Below the pieces are notes generated by a model that did no database searches, was not told the origin of the DNA, and saw nothing but the letters and a program-made list of their open reading frames with translations. A stretch of DNA of 64,000 bases from Acinetobacter tandoii DSM 14970 = CIP 107469 (GTDB lineage Bacteria; Pseudomonadota; Gammaproteobacteria; Pseudomonadales; Moraxellaceae), in contig NZ_KE007367.1 in assembly GCF_000400735.1 (NCBI RefSeq), positions 518,912 through 582,911 on the forward strand, read 5' to 3'. Below, piece after piece: positions 60,585 to 64,000 of the stretch (position 1 is its first letter; each line of letters opens with the position of its first letter). The translations under genes were made by a program, and so were the position numbers.

Positions 60585-61880
60585 TTATCCTACTCTTGGC
60601 AAGTCAGACCATTTTGTTAAATACGATGGTGATCTAAGGTTTTGATTCATGTGCCATGTGGCTTCTTGATTGTTAGCAATGCCAAGCGTGACGAGGTTCT
60701 TCCCAAACCGTTCACTGATGGCTTCAATTGCATCTGAAAGTCTTTCGCGCTCTTGCTTATGCGAATAGTCCGTAAAGAGATCGGGAACAAACTTAGATTT
60801 ATCTGTAATTTCGAGCAGTACGATTCCTGCCTTTTTATACTTAAAACCCTTCTTAAATATCTGATCGATACCTTTCATCGCGGCCTTGGTGATGAGCAGT
60901 AGATCATCCGTATGCTCATGCATTTGAACGACGATGTAAGGCGAGTAGCGCTCTGTCTTATCAAAGCGACCGGTTTGGATATACACGCCGATCATCTTGC
61001 AGATTGAGCCATCTTCCCGCATTCGTTTCACGGCTCTGGCCACATAAAGCCGAACCGAAGCTTTAATGTCATCCATTTCATACACTGGGTTGCCATATGA
61101 ACGGCTGCTGATGATTTGCTTCTTCGCTACAGTATCATCACTAAGGTCAATACAAGAAAGGCCCTGTAGCTCAAGCACCGTCTTTTCCATCACGATACTA
61201 AACTGCTTTTTGATTTCTTTAGGATTGGCATTGATCAGATCCAGCACAGATTGAACACCCATAGTATTGAGCTTCTTACAGTTCTGTCTGCCTACGCCCC
61301 AAACCTCAGACACATCAACCTGCGCGAGTAGCGTTTCTGTAGAGCATGGGTCCATATGGGCCAGATTACAGACCCCATTGAAGAACTTGTTTTTCTTGGC
61401 GAGATGATTGACAATCTTGGCTTCGGTTTTAGAGCGACCAATTCCAATACAGCAGGGTAGGCCTAACCAACGCCAAGCCTTAGCCCTCATGTCTTGAGCA
61501 TATACAGTCAGGTCAAATAGATGCTCGTAAGCTGTGAGCTTCAGAAAGCATTCATCAATGGAATAGACCTCTTGATCTCCTGGTGCAACATAGTCCCCAA
61601 GCAGCTCCATAAAGCGCTTGGACATTTCGCCATATAAGGAGAAATTACTGGATAGCACCTGAATGTTATGTTGTTTGATCAGCTCTTTAATTTGGAATAC
61701 AGGAACACCCATCTTGATGCCTAAGTCTTTCGCTTCCTGGCTTCTGGCCACGGCACAGCCGTCATTGTTGCTGAGCACAATGGTCGGACGATCATTCAAG
61801 GCAGGATTAAACACACGTTCACACGAGACGTAGCAATTATTCACGTCGACTAACGCGAATATTTCATTTTCACTTTTCAT
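60585..61880 (-). CDS. umuC: UmuC, Y-family translesion DNA polymerase
   Basis: 431 residues, full-length DinB/UmuC. Palm and fingers: [20 protein letters not shown], then [11 protein letters not shown], and [11 protein letters not shown] with the second catalytic acidic pair. Little-finger domain at the C-terminal third. With the UmuD-like protein it would perform error-prone repair. Prophage-carried; the host usually has its own copies. Confidence 0.94.
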   Translation of the reverse strand: MKSENEIFALVDVNNCYVSCERVFNPALNDRPTIVLSNNDGCAVARSQEAKDLGIKMGVPVFQIKELIKQHNIQVLSSNFSLYGEMSKRFMELLGDYVAPGDQEVYSIDECFLKLTAYEHLFDLTVYAQDMRAKAWRWLGLPCCIGIGRSKTEAKIVNHLAKKNKFFNGVCNLAHMDPCSTETLLAQVDVSEVWGVGRQNCKKLNTMGVQSVLDLINANPKEIKKQFSIVMEKTVLELQGLSCIDLSDDTVAKKQIISSRSYGNPVYEMDDIKASVRLYVARAVKRMREDGSICKMIGVYIQTGRFDKTERYSPYIVVQMHEHTDDLLLITKAAMKGIDQIFKKGFKYKKAGIVLLEITDKSKFVPDLFTDYSHKQERERLSDAIEAISERFGKNLVTLGIANNQEATWHMNQNLRSPSYLTKWSDLPRVG

Positions 61881-61894
61881 TGTTATTCTTCTTT

Positions 61895-62521
61895 TTATGA
61901 ACGGTGATAGATACGCTTTAAATTGAAAGTCACTACACCCCAGACAGATATTGTCTGACTGTCATCTGGGATAATGTGATTGTAATTAGGATTTTCAGCC
62001 TTCAACCAAAGTTCTGGAAGCGGATAATCCTCATCTCCAAAAATCTCTTTGATTTCAGACTTAGACATCTTACTTGTAATCATTAATCGTTTAATTGTCG
62101 AAGCACTATTATCGATTAAGGCAATTACGATGTCGTAATGTTTGGCCTCAATGCTGCGATCGACAATAAAGGCATCATTGATCTCAAAACCCGCATCAAG
62201 CATGGATTCACTGTCTACATAAGCAATGAATGTTGAGATAGGGTTATGAATCAGGAATTCATTCAGATCGAGTGCTTTGTCTTGTTCATCCTTGGTGCTG
62301 AATGCAGGACCAGCAGGAATGCGCTCTAAAGAGACTGGAATGGAGACTTTTGATTTTGGTAGTACTGCAGTAAGCCCTAATTTCTCAACAAGTTCATTTT
62401 GAACAGCGATTTGTTCTAGAACAGTATTGATGGTGGGGCTTGGTTTCCCGTCTTGACCCATGAGAGCTTGTAAGCTCAACCATGCATCATCCGAGAAGTA
62501 GATAGGTAACTTCTTAGACAT
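61895..62521 (-). CDS. umuD: UmuD-like S24 protease/regulator, Acinetobacter elongated type
   Basis: 208 residues, longer than E. coli UmuD (139) with an extra N-terminal region as in Acinetobacter UmuDAb, which also acts as an SOS repressor. S24 features: cleavage-like PAGPAF near 92, catalytic Ser in [14 protein letters not shown] and Lys in ASTIKRLMI. Genes umuD, umuC and the 72-residue gene are consecutive. Repressor action here is inferred from the known family. Confidence 0.85.
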   Translation of the reverse strand: MSKKLPIYFSDDAWLSLQALMGQDGKPSPTINTVLEQIAVQNELVEKLGLTAVLPKSKVSIPVSLERIPAGPAFSTKDEQDKALDLNEFLIHNPISTFIAYVDSESMLDAGFEINDAFIVDRSIEAKHYDIVIALIDNSASTIKRLMITSKMSKSEIKEIFGDEDYPLPELWLKAENPNYNHIIPDDSQTISVWGVVTFNLKRIYHRS

Positions 62522-62610
62522 GTGATACTCCTACGCTACGAGGCGTGTTTGGAAGTAGAATTTGTCTAAATAGGATATTACTAACAGGGATTAAAATTCA
62601 AATTTAAAAA

Positions 62611-62626
62611 GCTGTGGATAAACAGC
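62611..62626. promoter_or_regulatory. Inverted repeat with DnaA-like box upstream of the umuD-like gene
   Basis: GCTGTGGATAAACAGC has GCTGT/ACAGC arms around GGATAA; the reverse strand holds a TTATCCACA DnaA-type 9-mer. It sits in the 128-bp gap between the umuD-like and SRAP genes, where an SOS operator would be expected, but the match to any known operator is not established. Confidence 0.35.
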
Positions 62627-62649
62627 AACAAGTCAAAACTTGTCGTCAC

Positions 62650-63294
62650 TCATAGTGCATTTGGTCGAAAATCTTTCATTGAAGACTTAGGCATTGCATC
62701 AAACTCACCTAAAGGCATATCCAAGAAAAAGTCAGGTGCATCTTCATGATTGCATTGTAGCCAGTCTTTTCTTAGCTGTTTTGGGATTACAATGATTGAC
62801 CGTTTTTCATCTTCTGGTGCATGGAACTGATTCATAAATGGATGTTGATCTGAATTGATTGTCAGCATACTCATCGATCTAATTTCCTGACCATTTATAA
62901 CAGCGTACTCATAAATCCCTGCAATCGTAAAAGGCATTTCATCCTTTCGATAGATTCCCCACCATGCAGGCTTACCATTAATATATTTAGGCTCAAAAAT
63001 TACATCAGCCGGGATAAGACAAAATTGATTCTTCTTCCATGCATTTCGAAAACTAGGCTTTTCATGCACTGTTTCAGTTCGGGCATTAAAAGTATTGTGG
63101 ACTTTTTTTAAATCTTTAACCCATGGAGCAACCAAACCGAATCGCGCAAGTCTCCATTCCAATTGCTCTTCTTTCGAGAAAAGCAGAGGTGCATCATAAT
63201 TCGGGTAAGTGTGAGTTTTATAGTCAAAAGTTGGTTCCAATAACTCCAACAGGTGAACTCTGTCTTTTCGGATAGGAAGGTAGTTGGAACACAT
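62650..63294 (-). CDS. SRAP domain protein (YedK/HMCES-like)
   Basis: 214 residues. SRAP proteins cross-link to abasic sites in single-stranded DNA through Cys2 and protect forks. Cys2 (MCSNY), the conserved NARTET motif (FNARTETVHEKPSF) and the later HPFMNQFHAPEDEKRSIIVI stretch are present. Divergent from the small secreted gene and upstream of the umuD-like gene, so the cassette looks like a DNA-damage tolerance set. Confidence 0.9.
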   Translation of the reverse strand: MCSNYLPIRKDRVHLLELLEPTFDYKTHTYPNYDAPLLFSKEEQLEWRLARFGLVAPWVKDLKKVHNTFNARTETVHEKPSFRNAWKKNQFCLIPADVIFEPKYINGKPAWWGIYRKDEMPFTIAGIYEYAVINGQEIRSMSMLTINSDQHPFMNQFHAPEDEKRSIIVIPKQLRKDWLQCNHEDAPDFFLDMPLGEFDAMPKSSMKDFRPNAL

Positions 63295-63352
63295 AGAAAA
63301 GTCCCTTTATTTTCATTATTATGCTTAAACAATACATCATGATAAAGACAAA

Positions 63353-63622
63353 ATGAATATTACAAGAATTATTACCGGGATTATTATCGCATTCATAGTG
63401 ACAGGATTATGGGCTGCGAATGCGTCACAAGCTCGAAATATTGATCCTGAGTGTGGCTTTGAAGATGGAAGTGAACAATGCCATGGCTATTTGTATGCAA
63501 AGTACAATCAGCTAAAAAGCATTGATCAATGCGATGATGACAAAGACGATCCAGAGATGCAGATCAATAAGGTATTCATACAAGGCTGTGAAAGCTATTT
63601 TGTAAGAAAGCCCTCAAGGTAG
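63353..63622 (+). CDS. Small secreted or membrane-anchored protein (89 aa)
   Basis: 89 residues with an N-terminal hydrophobic helix (IITGIIIAFIVTGLWA; cut likely after ANA) and a Cys-bearing mature part (PECGFEDGSEQCHGYLYAKY, later DQCDDDKDDPE and QGCESYF). Four Cys suggest disulfides. No family recognised. Last gene before the IS3-type element. Confidence 0.6.
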   Translation: MNITRIITGIIIAFIVTGLWAANASQARNIDPECGFEDGSEQCHGYLYAKYNQLKSIDQCDDDKDDPEMQINKVFIQGCESYFVRKPSR

Positions 63623-63672
63623 GGCTCTTCGTATAGGCTCGACTATATTTAACGTGATCCTAGCCAAAATAA

Positions 63673-64000
63673 TGGACAGCACGTCCCTCTAAAGATAACG
63701 TAACTTTAATCTTTGGAGATTCAAGAAATGGCTAAACGTTTTAGTCCTGAATTTAAACAGCAAGCGATTGATTATGCACTTTCAAACTCCCACGAACCTA
63801 TAGCTGCAATCGCCCAGAAATTAGGTGTGGGTTATTCAACTTTAGACAAATGGATTCGTGAAGCCAATCCAGTAGGTTCAAGCAAACGTCAACTTTCACC
63901 AGAACAACAGCGGATCTTAGAATTAGAGAAAGAAGTCAAACAGCTCAGGGAAGCCAATGACATCTTAAAAAAAGCGCATGTGTACTTTCTGACAGATCAT
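63673..64000 (+). mobile_element. IS3-family insertion sequence (left part, runs off the window)
   Basis: Terminus begins near TGGACAGCACGTCCC at 63673. Only the OrfA part lies in the window; the right end is not visible. Confidence 0.7.
63728..64000 (+). CDS. IS3-family transposase OrfA (partial)
   Basis: 91 residues visible. Helix-turn-helix (AAIAQKLGVGYSTLDKWIRE) and leucine-zipper (ILELEKEVKQLREANDILKK) of IS3 OrfA. The run TTAAAAAAAGCG near 63966 is a plausible -1 frameshift site to make the OrfAB fusion. Reading continues past the window edge. Confidence 0.88.
   Translation, partial: MAKRFSPEFKQQAIDYALSNSHEPIAAIAQKLGVGYSTLDKWIREANPVGSSKRQLSPEQQRILELEKEVKQLREANDILKKAHVYFLTDH

Noticed and set aside
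63629..63656. TCTTCGTATAG ... CTATATTTAAC resembling a Xer site next to the IS3 element
   Set aside because: About 8 of 11 and 6 of 11 matches in the arms and an unrelated spacer (GCTCGA); too weak.
1..64000. CRISPR arrays, rRNA and tRNA genes
   Set aside because: I saw no regularly spaced direct repeats of CRISPR type and no rRNA or tRNA signatures. A tRNA attachment site for the prophages was looked for and not found.

Overview
The window looks like an Acinetobacter chromosome (species not determined). It is AT-rich and has intact clpS-clpA and argF genes, an elongated UmuD-like regulator beside UmuC as known from Acinetobacter, IS1202-family insertion sequences, and Xer recombination sites matching the Acinetobacter pdif pattern.

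Layout. (1) 1-15150 is host backbone: clpS-clpA, a YnfA-type membrane protein, a small secreted protein, argF, a TetR regulator, a CinA-type amidase, a six-gene leftward membrane-lipid operon resembling E. coli ynbABCD plus a PlsC-type acyltransferase and an extra membrane protein, ybaK, a lipoprotein gene and a cold-shock gene. (2) 15181-17892 is the wreck of a prophage (call it unit 1): a frameshifted xseA fragment with its upstream region, a broken and an intact copy of a small Cys-rich membrane protein, and a GH108 endolysin stopped at codon 5. It ends at a dif-like site. (3) 17893-21439 is a cargo zone of small immunity-like genes (one clear SMI1/KNR4 member) punctuated by dif-like sites. 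(4) 21440-59405 is a large siphovirus-type prophage (unit 2): remnants of an umuC cassette, replication genes, a probable late regulator, a leftward moron block (HNH nuclease, exonuclease VII xseAB), DUF2971, hicAB, small nuclease and metallopeptidase genes, then terminase, Mu-like head genes, lambda-like capsid and decoration proteins, tail genes, and lysis genes (holin, lysozyme, Rz/Rz1). Two tandem IS1202-family elements separate the lysis end from the right-hand dif-like site. (5) 59406-60142 is a one-gene cargo module. (6) 60143-64000 begins another unit (unit 3) at a dif-like site: a 72-residue gene, umuC, an umuD-like gene, an SRAP gene, a small secreted protein and the start of an IS3-family element.

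Main interpretation. Eight 28-bp sites with XerC/XerD half-site structure occur in two spacer classes with opposite orientations. The three forward sites have spacers ending GCCA or ACCA; the five reverse sites read CGTGCA, CGTGTA or GGTGTA. Each phage unit ends in AGGGC directly followed by a forward site (17860-17892 and 59373-59405), and each phage unit begins at a reverse site followed by the same 72-residue gene/umuC cassette (21440 and 60143). This suggests tandem prophages joined by Xer-bounded cargo modules. No integrase gene is visible, but unit 2 has lost its early region at a junction near 22380-22392, so absence of an integrase there is not decisive.

A second pattern is a series of intrinsic-terminator-like hairpins along the late operon. 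At least five lie inside coding sequences on the sense strand (terL, a tail gene, the tail hub gene, lysozyme, Rz), which would fit processive antitermination of late transcription.
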